Origin: Anaspis maculata | Taxonomy: Eukaryota; Arthropoda; Insecta; Coleoptera; Scraptiidae | Reading direction: 5' to 3' | Assembly: GCA_949128115.1 (NCBI GenBank) | Contig: OX421963.1 | Location: 41,213,979-41,277,978, forward strand | Length of the DNA: 64,000 bases | Shown here: positions 10,940 through 22,570 of the stretch, piece after piece | Position numbering within the stretch: the stretch's first letter is position 1 | Layout: every line of letters starts with the position of its first letter | Made by a program: the position numbers and the translations under genes | Notes under the pieces: model-generated | What the model was told of the DNA's origin: nothing | Database searches by the model: none | Seen by the model: the letters and a program-made list of their open reading frames with translations, nothing else

Positions 10940-12310
10940 AAGTTTACACCAACTGAAGTAAGCTCGTCGACGTTGCGAGCGGCAATGAAAATGTTTTCTA
11001 AAAAAAAAACTTCCCGACTAATATCCAGGAGCCTATGGAAATTTTTGTTCGAATCCATCCCTTCGGTTGGGAAGTTCGAATTAGAGAAAAATATTGGAAA
11101 TAATTTGCAGGAAATTCGAAATTTTGTCAGGAAAATTTGATTTTTCGGGAAAACCATCAAATCTTATTCATATTAATCTTACTGTAAGAATCGTCAATTG
11201 AGGCTCCACTTTAAGCTCCATCATTCAAGTCGGGTTTCGAAAACCCAGGTCGGCTTTACCTCGGGTTTTACATTTTCAACAGGAAAATTTTTGGGAAATT
11301 GGAAGAAAAAAACTGTTGAAAATGTTCAAGAACCAGTTACCTCTGGTTTAATAAAAAAAAAAGGTAAAAATCTGTTGCGGGATGAAGAGTTGGAGAACTT
11401 GCAGTTTTTCCAGAGAGGAAAATTCGAAAACTGTGGGTTCGATTTAAAAAGTTTTTTCTCCAAACATTAATTCAATCTTTTATGAATATGAATATATGAA
11501 TATATATATATATATATCTTAAAATTGATATTTTATGGGGCTCACGGTATATGGGCTCACCGCATGTCGAAGGCTGCACTGCAGTTTTTTCAAATTTACG
11601 TAATGTGCAAATTTCATTTTTAAAAAATTACCATCGGAAAACCGGAACGGTGTCGATTTTGAAAATAGGTCTACACGACGCCCACTCCAATCTACTTACG
11701 ATTTCAGTTGGAATTTTTCAAATAAAAGTCGATTCCCGAGCAGACATGAATTTTTGAGTGAAGTCGTGTGGAGTCCTGCATCAAAAGCGAGTCGTTCTGG
11801 TTAAAACAAGGGCGAGAGGCCCACTCGGGTGGCAATGGCTAGGCGAAATTTTGGGAATTTATAACGTCCGACTAATATGGGGGAAAAGTGCAACTGCAGA
11901 CTTAATCTGACTCTTTTGTTGTGTTACTTCCTGCCAAAAACACAGTTTTTCGAGGGCTTTTGAATGACATACTGCAAGTCGAGTTCCGTGAGATGTAGCT
12001 TCTGACATTTGTTGATAGTGACAGTTCTGTTTGACAGATGACAGCCAAAAACTAATGGGCTCATTCCAGAGAAAAACAATGCCCGCATACCAAATTTCAA
12101 GTCGATCGGTTCAACGGTTCAGCAGTTATCGTGGAAGATCAAAGACACAGACACACAGAGATAGATCATTTTGGAAATGGTCTTAATCGTCTTGGAGGAC
12201 TTGAAAAAGGATAGATCCGTCGAAATCTCAAAACTTTTTTCTGCACGATTACAATACTTTCCCTTCCATGTTAGTGGGGGGCGGGAAAGACAAACTTTAA
12301 CATCAAAGAA
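10940..12310 (+). mobile_element. Family A dispersed repeat
   Basis: Starts near 'aaaaaaaacttcccgactaatatccaggagcctatggaa' and ends near 'tgcacgattacaatactttc'. The same blocks recur in the same order at 18750-19500, 25893-27620 and 51830-54620. One shared block reads 'ccaaatttcaagtcgatcgg' then 'gcagttatcgtggaagatca', leading into a short-period ACAGACACA tract. No long ORF, terminal repeat or transposase motif is visible, so the class is unknown. Confidence 0.7.
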
Positions 12311-12730
12311 TGTTAGTGAATGAGGTCTGGTCAATTAAAATTTATTGAAAAACATTGAAATGTATGACGTTGGAAAGGCAAGTAACTAGAAGCTGGAACC
12401 AGATAGTGTTTCTCATGTGTTTCGGGAACAGTGTCTTGTATGTGGACGTGAGGGTTATGTTAGTCACGACGCACATGTTAGTGACTGAGGTCTGGTCAGT
12501 AGAAAGTAAAGGACGTGAATGTCGTCTTAGGTCAAAAAAAGGTTACAAGTTAAATCCGGTGTGTTTTGGAAAACTCATCTTGCGTTAGGGTGTGAACCTT
12601 CGACTTTTAATAAAACAGATCGTTCCATTTACATTTCATGATGTCGCCATTAGCATGCCCACAGAAAAGAAACAAAACACAAACCAGAGGAACCAGGGAC
12701 GCAGTATGAGAGATGAGTTAACTCGATATA

Positions 12731-12836
12731 GGCTGTCTGGTTTCTACATGGTTCTAGTGGGCTGAGATTCAGGCCGCGATCGGCCGATGGCGACCAGAAA
12801 CACAGCCCACTTGAATCATGTAGAAATCAGACAGCC
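12731..12836. mobile_element. 106 bp hairpin MITE
   Basis: Arms starting GGCTGTCTGGTTTCTACATG are inverted at 12798-12836. TA (or TATA) lies on both sides. Confidence 0.75.
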
Positions 12837-13167
12837 TATAAATGAAGGCTTCATTCTAAGGGCTTTATTGCCGCTATGTGCGTTCGTCAACAAAGTGGGA
12901 GGAGTCGACATCAGCGTTCAAGGTGGTGATTTACGAAACTGAATGATGCCTATTTGTGTTTTTTTCGGCTGCGAGATGTCCCTACTCGACTGAATGCACA
13001 TAACGGATACCGGCCGGCGGCCGGCTCAAGGTGTTTGCCACATTTTCACGTTGCTGGGTTCCTATCAAGAACCAATCTTAGTCAAAAAAATGCGGTCGGC
13101 TGGAATTTTTGGGAGATGTCAGTGTCAAATTGAATTCAATTATCGGTGAATCTCAGAAAGGTCTTTG

Positions 13168-13700
13168 ATTTTTAATTCGGCGATGTATGCAGCATCTAGT
13201 TATGTGGAAATAATAATAATTTTTGGGAGATGTCGTGGTAACGCCAGGATGGCAGCAAAGGTCTTTCCCGAACAGTTTCCGGGAAGAAGTCACCCTGACC
13301 ACAAAATTATTATGGGAACGAGGACAAAAGAGACAAGAGAAGTTCTACGACCATCGGAAATAAATTGGTGTACTTGGTGTACTTTTAGAATCGCGCGCAC
13401 CTGTGAGAAAGAAGAAGCATTCTACATGCTTCTGAGAAAGACAGTACCCAAAGTACCAAGGAAGCTGCGGACGCAATAGATATTTCCAGAAGTTTGGAAC
13501 ATGCAGTTATGAAATATCAACGACAACATCTACCACTATACCTGTAATATACATCATCTACAGCCAGAAAATACCTTAGAAGAGAACAATCTGTTCTCTT
13601 AATTTGTTGACCAGTGAAATGAAATTCAACAGTGTCAAAATTACAGTGAACCAAAACATTTTTTGTATTTGACAGGCAGACTGATGGGTATTTTTTTAAA
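13168..13700 (+). pseudogene. Decayed DDE transposase with DUF4817-like helix-turn-helix
   Basis: The first reading frame gives a segment of the form SYVEIIIIFGRCRGNAR, then VFPEQFPGRSHPDHK. This is the pattern of the DUF4817 helix-turn-helix at the N terminus of many insect transposon proteins. Beyond about residue 60 the frame breaks. Fragments in other frames continue the expected order: a second helix-turn-helix-like stretch with HAVMKYQRQHLPLYL (13498-13540), then LLTSEMKF (about 13605), which corresponds to the first catalytic aspartate region (usually TDE). At least two frameshifts and a stop make it non-functional. Confidence 0.6.
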
Positions 13701-13882
13701 CCTAGCAACCGGTTCTATTTCGTAGTAACACCTAGAGCTGCTCTCCCTGGATTGATGGATTTGAAAGTCTAGTAACTCGGTTATGGGAGCAGCTGTAAGT
13801 TTTTTCTTGCCATCTTTTGATGACCTATTGTCGTTGACGTTGTAGCGAACCACCTTCCAATGTTATATACCTGAGAGGCTAA

Positions 13883-13998
13883 TAGCGTTTTCGAGTCGCT
13901 AGAGCCGAGCCGGTTCGGCTCTAAAATCAGGGGATTTGATTGGTTCTCGAAAATCCCTGGCCAATCAGTTACAGCGATTCTACGACTCGAAAACGCTA
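13883..13998. mobile_element. 116 bp TIR element, TAA target duplication
   Basis: Inverted ends TAGCGTTTTCGAGTCG / CGACTCGAAAACGCTA are flanked by TAA at 13880-13882 and 13999-14001. A 3 bp TWA duplication is typical of PIF/Harbinger elements. Confidence 0.75.
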
Positions 13999-14009
13999 TA
14001 AGGCGTGGA

Positions 14010-15400
14010 CGATGCTCAAGTCGCATGTCAGTGATTAAGGTCTGGTCAGTTGAAATTTATAATTTAACGAAAGGCCGTATATACTTGAAGTTGGAAAGGC
14101 TGCAACTAAAGCTGCCAGATGATGGCATGGTGTTTTCCGGGAACCATATCTTATTGTCTTGTATGTGACGATCAAGTTGGTAATGATGCACATGTCAGTG
14201 AGTGTAAGGTTCGGGGTCGGGCCAGCTAAAATTGATCAAAGGACGTGAATGTCTGATTGTATAAAAGTTGAATTTATTGAGATATCAGGTGTTTTTGGTG
14301 TGTTTTGGGAATGTTGTCATGTATGGACTGTCATGGACTTGAGCATAACTCTATGCTAGAGTTATGCTCTAAGCTGCTCATGTTACATGTCAGCGAGTGA
14401 AGTCTGGTCAGTTGCATTCGATCAAAGTTATTTTGTTATCAAGTTTTAGAGAGCAAAAGAAGCAATTATTTTCATTTCATTTATTTATACTCTACAATTA
14501 CCTTAGCCTAAGGTATTTTGAATCTTCGAATGTCCATGATACAAAAATTTTGGCAGCAACGTTACATCTGCGCTTGGCCGCTGGAAGCCCTGGAACTATC
14601 ATCTCGCATGAGCAGCTTCTGATAGCACCATCTATTCTCCTCTTCAACTTGTAACCATATCAGATTGATTTACATTGCTGCTTTCGACGCTTTTGTTAAT
14701 AAATGGATTTTCACGGACAAATTTTTAAAAATTCCACACCGAGAAAATGACACTGATAACAATTTAATAGGTCACAGCCTCCTCAACGAGCTTCCTCTAT
14801 TTCTTCCTGTCTCTCCAATACCTTTATCCAATGGATGGATGAATTACCTGGAATCTTATGGATTTTACATCTTCACCTAAGTAACTAGCCATGGCCAGGA
14901 AAAAAATCGGCTTAGGCGTGCAGTGAGTTATCGTTCCCGGTAAAGACCCATCGTATGTGAAGCCTTTCTTCCTGTATTTTACAAGATCCTCGTTCGCTCA
15001 GTGTTAGCGATTGGATATAAAGTCTTGATCAATATGATCAACATGATTTCCTTCATATTACAGATATTTTCTTATTATCGACTAAATACAATATTAAGTT
15101 GCTTACTTTCATGTAATGCTACTAAAGTGAGTGCGAGAGGCTTCCGTGGTATCACAAGTAGTATGGAGATGAAATATTCCGCAGCTTCCCACTTTACTGA
15201 CTTATTCCTTTATGTACATACTTTCGAACTTTGTTTTCAGGAACACTCAAAGTAATCTATCTTATTTCAATAATAGTCGGTGAGCTAGGATCCAGAAATT
15301 ACTATTTTTGTTTCCACCCTAGGGACTTGATTGACTTGAAGAATCCTCCCCACAACACCAACATGATATTTAGCCTCGATAATTTTGAATATCGCGTAGC
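14010..15400. other. Unassigned stretch with weak repeat remnants
   Basis: A block at about 14655-14690 resembles 24813-24850 just downstream of the zinc-finger remnant, so a decayed zinc-finger 3' end may lie here on the minus strand. No intact coding region is seen. Confidence 0.35.
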
Positions 15401-15403
15401 TTT

Positions 15404-15646
15404 ATACCCTGGACAACTAGAAAGCTTAATGATCAGAAAGCTGAATGATCATTAACGGGTCGTCATTTAATTTTCCGTGCTGTCTTGGCGACAGCAAGGA
15501 GCAAGGGGAAAAAGAATGAAGTTTCCTGGTTAATGATCATTAAGCACGAAACGTAATTACGTTTCCCTTGCTGTTTTGGTCTCAGCAAGTTAAATGACGT
15601 TCATTGTCAATGATCATTATCATTGAGCTTCTAGTGTGTCCAAGGT
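15404..15646. mobile_element. ~243 bp hairpin element
   Basis: Ends 'ataccctggacaactag' and 'ctagtgtgtccaaggtat' are inverted repeats, and inner blocks with TAATGATCATTAA and GCTGTCTTGGCGACAGC also pair. Target duplication is unclear (TA or TTA). Confidence 0.6.
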
Positions 15647-16008
15647 ATAAGATCACTACTCACTATTTTGAAAAATGGCCGAAAATGAGGAGTTTCTTCG
15701 ATATTTTCTTGTAAATGGCAATTACATTGAAATAATGAAACTTCCTGATTTTTTTTTCTGTTCAATTATTAAAAAAATGCTGAAAATTCGTTTCGATCTC
15801 TCAAATTCCAACTTCCCACCCGAATAGACGTCTCGAATAAAAACTTCCATAGGTTCATGGATATTGGTCGGGAAAGTTTGTGGTGCCACACCAGATTTTT
15901 TCAATTGAAATTAGCACTGACGAGAAAAAATTAAAAATCGAAAAATATTGTCAGGGCGGAAGGTAAGTTTCATGGCTGAATCTCATGTTGGTGTTGTGGG
16001 AAATCTAA

Positions 16009-16105
16009 GGGCTAAATTCGAAATCCGACTTGCAACCCGTGCCGCGGCGCAAGAAGAATCACGTGAACCCATCGCGGGCTGCAAGTCGGACTTGAAATTT
16101 AGCCC
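16009..16105. mobile_element. 97 bp TIR element, TAA target duplication
   Basis: Ends GGGCTAAATTCGAAATCCGA and its near-exact inverse at 16077-16105, flanked by TAA at 16006-16008 and 16106-16108. Harbinger-like by duplication and GGGC terminus. Confidence 0.8.
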
Positions 16106-16147
16106 TAAAAAGGAATGATACCCCAAGTACCCATACCCACGGACCCT

Positions 16148-16248
16148 ATTCTTGGAATGAGGAACGAAGTTAACATGTGAAGTTGCTAGGCAAGGGCCAA
16201 TCGCACTTCACATGTGAACTCTGTGCCCCATTTCAAGAACGGAGCCCC
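16148..16248. repeat. Imperfect hairpin
   Basis: The stretch 'attcttggaatgaggaac' pairs imperfectly with 'cccatttcaagaacgg', and 'aacatgtgaag' pairs with 'cttcacatgtg'. Probably another decayed MITE. Confidence 0.5.
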
Positions 16249-16259
16249 AGAATAGAAAC

Positions 16260-17755
16260 CACTCGGGTCCCCTGGCTCACAGACTAGACTATAAGAATGA
16301 AAAGTGCTGTTCTACTTATGCACAATTCGTTTCTTGAGGTGAATCATCCCCATAGTGAGATATTGCGGGATTATTTATGCGAATCCTATTTATCCTCCTC
16401 TAACTCACCTTTGCAATGGACATCACCAAATGAAATGTATGTGGTATGGTATAAAGGTACCTATGATATAAAGATATAAGCGTATAGTAAGTATCTTCCA
16501 AAGTTCAAAAGCGAAGACGTAAACTTGAAAAATTGTACCTATTCAAAAGTGGATCAAATTCAGCAAAATACATCATACACCTATTGTTCCGATGTTTCAT
16601 TTTACGACAGAAAAATAATAAAATAATGAGAAATTATTTATAATGTCATAAACGTGGCGATACAGCACCATACACAACAATCAATATTGAAGAATGTATA
16701 CCTACAGCCAATATTGAATCATACTTAGACTAGACGATAATGTATCTGATAAGTAAAGATCCATTATTTTGAAATTCGAAAAAATACCTAAATACCTGAA
16801 TAAAAATTCATATTAATTAATCCGGAATCCTGGAGCTCGGTGGAGAAAGATTTGAATATTTGAAATTTACTCTACATAGGAAAAAGCTTATTCATGCAAG
16901 ACTGTTAGAAACACTATTTGCCAAGGGAGCGTTATCAAAGGAAACGGTTGTTTGCGTAGCCTGGTGCTTGGACTCCACCGCGAGGTCGTGGTTCATACGG
17001 AAATAAAGGTGTGTGTGAATTGTGTTTCCCAAAAGGTCTTTTTGTCCTACTTTTTTTAAATTCAACTTGAAAGATTTCAACTTAAACTTCAACAAGCACG
17101 TGACAATAATTATTAGGTATTTGTACAAATTGTATGGTATGTATGAATAAGTAAAATAGAAGCTTACCGATCTCTACAATTTTCACACAAAATCAAACCA
17201 AAAACTCGATTCGGCGGAGGGTGCGGTATCATTTTATACCATAATTTGGTGCCCATGGTAACACGATAAGACTTGACAATTTGGTGAGAAGAATTAAGTG
17301 GTTGTATTGATTTTCTCTTCAAAACGGCTTTATTTACGTTAGGGCATGAACACAAGGTGTGTGATAATTTTTATTATTAATGGTTTAGGAGGGTTTATTA
17401 AATATGTAATCAATTTAATCTAGGCTAAAAATAAACATTAGATAAAAACCCCAACCCCCAGTAAAAGCTACAAAAAAATAATTGGACAAAAGAAGTAGTT
17501 CAACTATAGTTGACTAAATATGTATGAAAAGATCATTTGTCGTAGACTTCAGAGTAACAAAAAATTATCTACTCACTTTCCATCGTTTATTTCCTATACA
17601 AAGATTTTCAAGATTTCTTGCAAAAGTCTCATTGTTATGGAACTTCAATTACCCATATTATGTTTATGTAGGTACTTACTCAACTCCTCGTCACATTATG
17701 GGGAGTAGAGGGTCTCACTCATTATCTATTAGGTATGTAATTCCAAATAATATTG
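16260..17755. other. Unassigned AT-rich stretch
   Basis: No coding or repeat structure is recognised. Confidence 0.5.
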
Positions 17756-17756
17756 A

Positions 17757-18384
17757 TTATTATTACATACAACGCCCTTGATTATTAGACCTACAAGGAT
17801 AATATTCACTTATCTAAATCCCACGGTTAAATGGCAACGGAATAAAATGGATGTAAACAACAAAATCTGACAGCTGTCACTTCGGACTTCTTTTTTACAA
17901 TAATCATCAAACTATTACTTTCGGTTTTCGAGATCTCCCCAGATAATTTTGGCCAAGCGTTTCCCTCGGGCTGGTTGTCTCTAGATAAAGATCATCGCTA
18001 CCGCTATCGCTATCGCTACCGCACCAGCACTCGCGATCGCTAGGCCAAAATTATCAACAGTAATATCACAAGTGCTTAGATTTTCACGATAATTTTGGTC
18101 AGGCGATCGCGAGTGCTGATTGTAGCGATAAATGCCCGACTCCGTAGGAGGAGGGCATTTATCCAGGGACAATCAGCCCGAGGTAAACGCCTGGCCAAAA
18201 TTATCTGGGAAAATCTCGAGCACGAGTGATATTTTGAAGATTATTACATAAAAGAAGTCCGAAGTGACAGCTGTCAGATTTTGTTGTTTACATGAATTTT
18301 ATTCCGTTGCTATTGACAGTGGGATTTAGATAAGTGGATATTATCCTTGTAGGTCTAATAATCAAGGGCGTTGTATGTAATAAT
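17757..18384. mobile_element. ~628 bp foldback element
   Basis: Arms of about 270 bp: 'attattacatacaacgccc' at the left end reads inverted at the right end. Inner matching blocks include GACAGCTGTCACTTCGGACT (inverted near 18255) and GGCCAAAATTATC. The centre holds short CGCTAT/CGCTAC tandem units (17998-18030). Confidence 0.8.
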
Positions 18385-18747
18385 CGTGTAGATCTAAGCA
18401 CTGGTAATATTACTGTTGATTATTCCATTAGTGATGAATTGCAGCGACTATTCCATTAGTGCAAAGGTGACAATTTTGAACAAATGAAGGATAGCTGGAA
18501 CAGTCTTTCGAATACCATCGTCATAGTTCAAGTTATCCATGGCAATTTTCGAAGAGGATGGTGAAAACTGTGAATATAATACTAACATACACCATTTACA
18601 GTCTTATTTCAGGAAACATCAATTTATAAATGAAAAAGCGTCACTTGTAGTTCAGAAGTCGTCTATTATTATTGTAATTACATCATCGCAGGCGCCGCAG
18701 TCGATATTTTTTAATAATAATAAAGCTGATAATAATAAGCAAAAAAT

Positions 18748-19500
18748 TGGTTGTCACCCCAAAACTTTCTCAACTAGTATCCAGGAACCTATGGAAATTT
18801 TTGTTCGGAACATCGCATCGGATGGAAAGTTGGAATTAGAGAAAAAGGTTAAATTTGCCGGGAACTGGAAATCTTGTCAGAAAAATATGAATTTTCCGGG
18901 AGAGCCTAAAATCTTATTCTAAATCATTTTATCGTAAAAATCGTCAATTGAGAGACTTTCCAGGGGAGCTTTCAAGGAAAACCCAGGCCGGTTTTACGTT
19001 TTCAACCAGAGAATTCCCGGGAAGTTGTAAAAAAATTATTGGAAAATGTCCAACAACCTCTTGTTGAATTAATGGTGAAAATCTGTTCGCGGGATAGAAA
19101 GTTGGAAAATTTTCAGTTTTTCCAGACGGAAAACTCGATAACCGTAGGTCCAATTTCAAAAGTTTCTCCTTCAAAAATTATTTCTATCTTTTCTTCACCT
19201 TCAATTTTTTGAAACAAGTCGACTCCCGAGCCGCAATGAATTTTTGAATGGGGTCCTGCATCAAAAGTGAGTGTCCTGGTCAAAACACGTGTGAAAGGAT
19301 CTCTCGGGTGCCAACGGCTGGGAAAAATTTTGAAAAATCATAACGCCCGACTGGAAAATATTGGAAAACTGCAACTGCAGACTTAATTTGACTGCTTTGT
19401 TCTGCTGCTTCTTGCAAATTTTGGTTCCAATCCATAGGATAAATTTTGAATAATTAAATAGTGAAGTTTTGAGCTTTGACATTTTTTATTATCTGACAGA
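18748..19500 (+). mobile_element. Family A dispersed repeat, 3'-shortened copy
   Basis: Begins 'ggttgtcaccccaaaacttt' and follows family A order to the 'ttttttattatctgacagatga' block, then stops before the terminal ACAGACACA section found in other copies. Confidence 0.65.
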
Positions 19501-20146
19501 TGACAGATATGGCAATACTTCCAACTGTTTGGTTTGAAGGTTTTTCAACTGTTCAACTGTTGTTTGTGAGAACACCGTTTTCTCAACTGTCCAACTGTTG
19601 TTTGTAAAAACATCGAATTTGTGCAATTTTCTTTCAAGTATGGATGATTTGGCCTCCGAATTGGGGACTGGCTTACCGGGCATTTGCCCGGTTGCCCGGT
19701 GGGCCAGTCCGACACTGCCTTACTCCCTTACACGTCCCCGATTTCGGAACGGGTAACTTTTTTTGCCGCAACTGATTTCGATTCTGTTTGAAATTATTGA
19801 CGGCTCAACCTTTCGGCTATGAAACATTTCAAACAGAATTAAAATCGGTTGCAGCAAAAAGATATCTCGGTCAAAAATTAAAGAAGTGCAAGGGATATAA
19901 TCTGAATTACAATAAACTGATGACTTGTCAACTGTAAATGACGCTTTCTCATAAACAATCGATGCTTTCTGAAATAAGGTCGGAAATGGTGTAGGCATGC
20001 ACAGGTGTAGGCAACAAGCAATTAAAAATTTGCCAGTTCAATGTAAATTTCACAGTTAAAGTGTAAATTTTTGAGTGGTCTTATCGAGGGCATTATGAGA
20101 ATAATTTTCATCAATTTTTACAAAAAAATATTACAGGTGCTCGGCT

Positions 20147-20480
20147 AGGTCAATTTTATTTATTCGGAGTTATATTGGTAATGCATATAAGCGTTGCGGA
20201 ATCAATCTCTCTGGGTTTATTCCTTGACAAAATCTTACCATTTAGGTCTCCTTCGAAAGCTACAAAGATGTGCTTTGGTTTGAGCCCATTGGCATTTCCA
20301 AAATCGAAAAATAGTTTTTTTGATTTTTGCTTACCTATATTACCAATATAACTCCGTCCTTTAAATAAATAAAATTGACCTAGAGACCTAAATGGTGAGA
20401 TTCTGTCAAGGAATAAACCTACGGGGATTGATTCCGCAAGCTTATTTTACCAATTCAACTCCGTCCTTAATAATTCAAGA
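20147..20480. repeat. Interleaved inverted repeats
   Basis: The block 20147-20250 is repeated inverted as a full copy at 20385-20478 and as a partial copy at 20323-20384. Shared blocks are TAGGTCAATTTTATTTATT and the GGAATCAATCTC/GATTGATTCC region. This suggests duplication of one arm of a small foldback element. Confidence 0.65.
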
Positions 20481-20933
20481 TTCAAACCGGTTGCGGTTGT
20501 GCATTGAAAATACGTGCATGAAACTCAAATTTCACTTTGTATTTTTCAGTTATTGGGTAGGTATAAATTCAGTCAGTTATTAAGTGGATAAGAATGAAAC
20601 GGTCGAAATGTTATGAACGTTAAAATGGGATGCTCTTTCGCCAAAGGTAAATTCGTAGGGGCGCGTTATCAAAGAGAACAAATAAAAACATCTGTCTGTT
20701 TATTTTCGATAACACTGTTTAATATTGTTAGGTATATCTAAAAATGAAATACGTTCCCAAAGCCTGCAATGCGTGCTATAAAACCCGGTTCACACACGTT
20801 GGAATAGGGGAAAATTTCTCACAAATAAAAAAATTCGTTGAAATTTGGGTTATGCAGGTACTGGTTATTTCCGTGCAATCATCAAAATCGGTGAAATATG
20901 AAGTAGTAGAACCTATACATGTGGATAGATATA

Positions 20934-21480
20934 AAGGGTTTTCCAATAAGTATGTCTAAGTGAAGTGTAACTTTCAAATGGAATAGAATGAAAAGTACAA
21001 ATGATAATCCAAAAATTTTAATTATATTTTGTAGACAAATCAATTTCATAATGTTTTCAAAATTATGTCATTCAAATGTCCTCCTTTTCTTTGCCTGGTT
21101 TCCTGGTTAATGGCCTCAATGGCCCGTCGAATGTTGCGTTTCAACTCTGGAACTGTTTGTGGATTATTTTCGTAGACCTGAGATTAGTGAGATTCAACAT
21201 ACCCCCAAAGGAAGAAGTCTAAGGGGGTGAAGTCGCATGATCTTGGAGGCCAGTTGATGTCAGAATTCCTCGAAATAACGTGTTCGGGAAATCGTTGTTG
21301 ACACGAACACGCATTTTGATGGTAGATGCCGATGATTTCGAAGCACTGTTGATCTGTATATCTTACCATTTTGATTTGACACGATATACAAAGGTAATTG
21401 TCAATGTTTGACAATTATATCCCAAGCCCCCTTGCCGCAGTTGATTTTGAAAGTTGGGACATACTTATTGGAAAACCCTT
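20934..21480 (-). mobile_element. Internally deleted mariner-like transposon with intact TIRs
   Basis: Perfect 23-24 bp terminal inverted repeats beginning AAGGGTTTTCCAATAAG lie at 20934 and end at 21480. A TA target duplication is present at 20932-20933 and 21481-21482. At 547 bp it is far below the ~1.3 kb of autonomous mariners, yet it keeps the start and end of the transposase. Confidence 0.9.
21062..21367 (-). pseudogene. Mariner transposase remnant, N terminus joined to C terminus
   Basis: Translation from 21367 gives an N-terminal motif MVRYTDQQCFEIIGIY, which belongs to the first helix-turn-helix. About 16 residues later comes the C-terminal catalytic segment SCDFTPLDFFLWGYVES, where the last catalytic Asp lies in the P-x-SxDxxPxD-like region. 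The C-terminal tail continues in the same frame after one TAA stop (VYENNPQTVPELKRNIRRAI). Most of the catalytic domain is deleted, so the element could move only with a transposase supplied in trans. Confidence 0.8.
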
Positions 21481-21482
21481 TA

Positions 21483-21820
21483 CGTAGATATGCATTTCTG
21501 GGTTGAGCCGTGAGTCATTTTGTTTTAATAAGGCCAAGAAGATTTCGATTTTGAAGATGTGACCGGACTATTCAAATTCTATCCGATGGATTGAAACCAA
21601 ACTCGGCAGAAACCAACACAACAAGAGAATCAAATTAAGTCTGCAGTTGGAGTTTTCCACCATTTTCCAGTCGAGCGTTACAAATTTTTGGATTCTCTCT
21701 TGGCCGTAATACCCGAAGGGGCCGCTCACCCGGGTTTTGACCCGGACGACCCGCTTTTGGTGCAGAAGTTGACTCAGGAACTCTTTCCTGCTCGGGGATC
21801 GACTTTTTCCGAGAAATTCT
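21483..21820. other. Short family A-like fragment
   Basis: Contains 'gattttgaagatgtgaccgg' and 'ttccgagaaattc'-like blocks that resemble family A in the opposite orientation, followed by an (AAT)n run at 21821-21840. No gene is seen. Confidence 0.35.
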
Positions 21821-21898
21821 AAATAATAATAATAATAATGGCCTTTATTTGTGGCGGAGTGGAGTTCAGCTTGGAGCCTGAGCTCCAGCTGTTCTTAC

Positions 21899-22549
21899 CA
21901 GGGTGCGAAGATTCAAATTAAGTTGATTCAAATCACGATTAAAATCGTGATTCAAATCAACCGATTTTTTTTACTTTAATCATTTGATTTAAATCATTTT
22001 ATCTTATTTGATTTCCCGGTACAGTTTTCTTCACGAAATACGGCCAAACTCCCATCTCCTTCTCGTCCCGACAATTTTCTCTGAGCGCTGAGTAAATATG
22101 AAATCTCGTATACCACCACAACCAGCCAACCCCACTCCCCGACGAACGACGAACCATCCTACGACGGCGACGTGACGACACCTGTTGTTTTGAAAAGTAC
22201 CTATTGTAAATTATTGCATATTGTTCAATATAGTATGGGTTACGATTAGAACCATACTGAGTTCATATTTCTGGAGAAAACCGAGAACTTCAAATATGTG
22301 TAAAAAAAACAAAGAATCTGGACACCGGAAGAGTATCCATATTTCTTGTACTGTATTTCAGCCTTGATTGCCACAGATTTTTCAAATTGGCGAACAATTT
22401 GACTGACACCGGAAAAATCTGATCTAAATCAAAAAAATCTATTTTAAATAAAAAAATCTGATTTGAATAAAAAAAAATCCGATTTAAATTAAAAAAAAAA
22501 ACAATTTTTTTTTATTTTTTTATTTAAATCACGATTTTTCTGCACCCTG
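21899..22549. mobile_element. 651 bp hAT-type MITE with 8 bp target duplication
   Basis: Ends CAGGGTGC...GCACCCTG are flanked by the exact 8 bp repeat GTTCTTAC at 21891-21898 and 22550-22557. Both subterminal regions contain degenerate GATTTAAATCA units repeated many times (about 21908-22010 and 22405-22535), the kind of array that binds a transposase. No coding capacity. It interrupts a sequence that reads smoothly when the element is removed. Confidence 0.9.
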
Positions 22550-22570
22550 GTTCTTACACACAACCACCAA

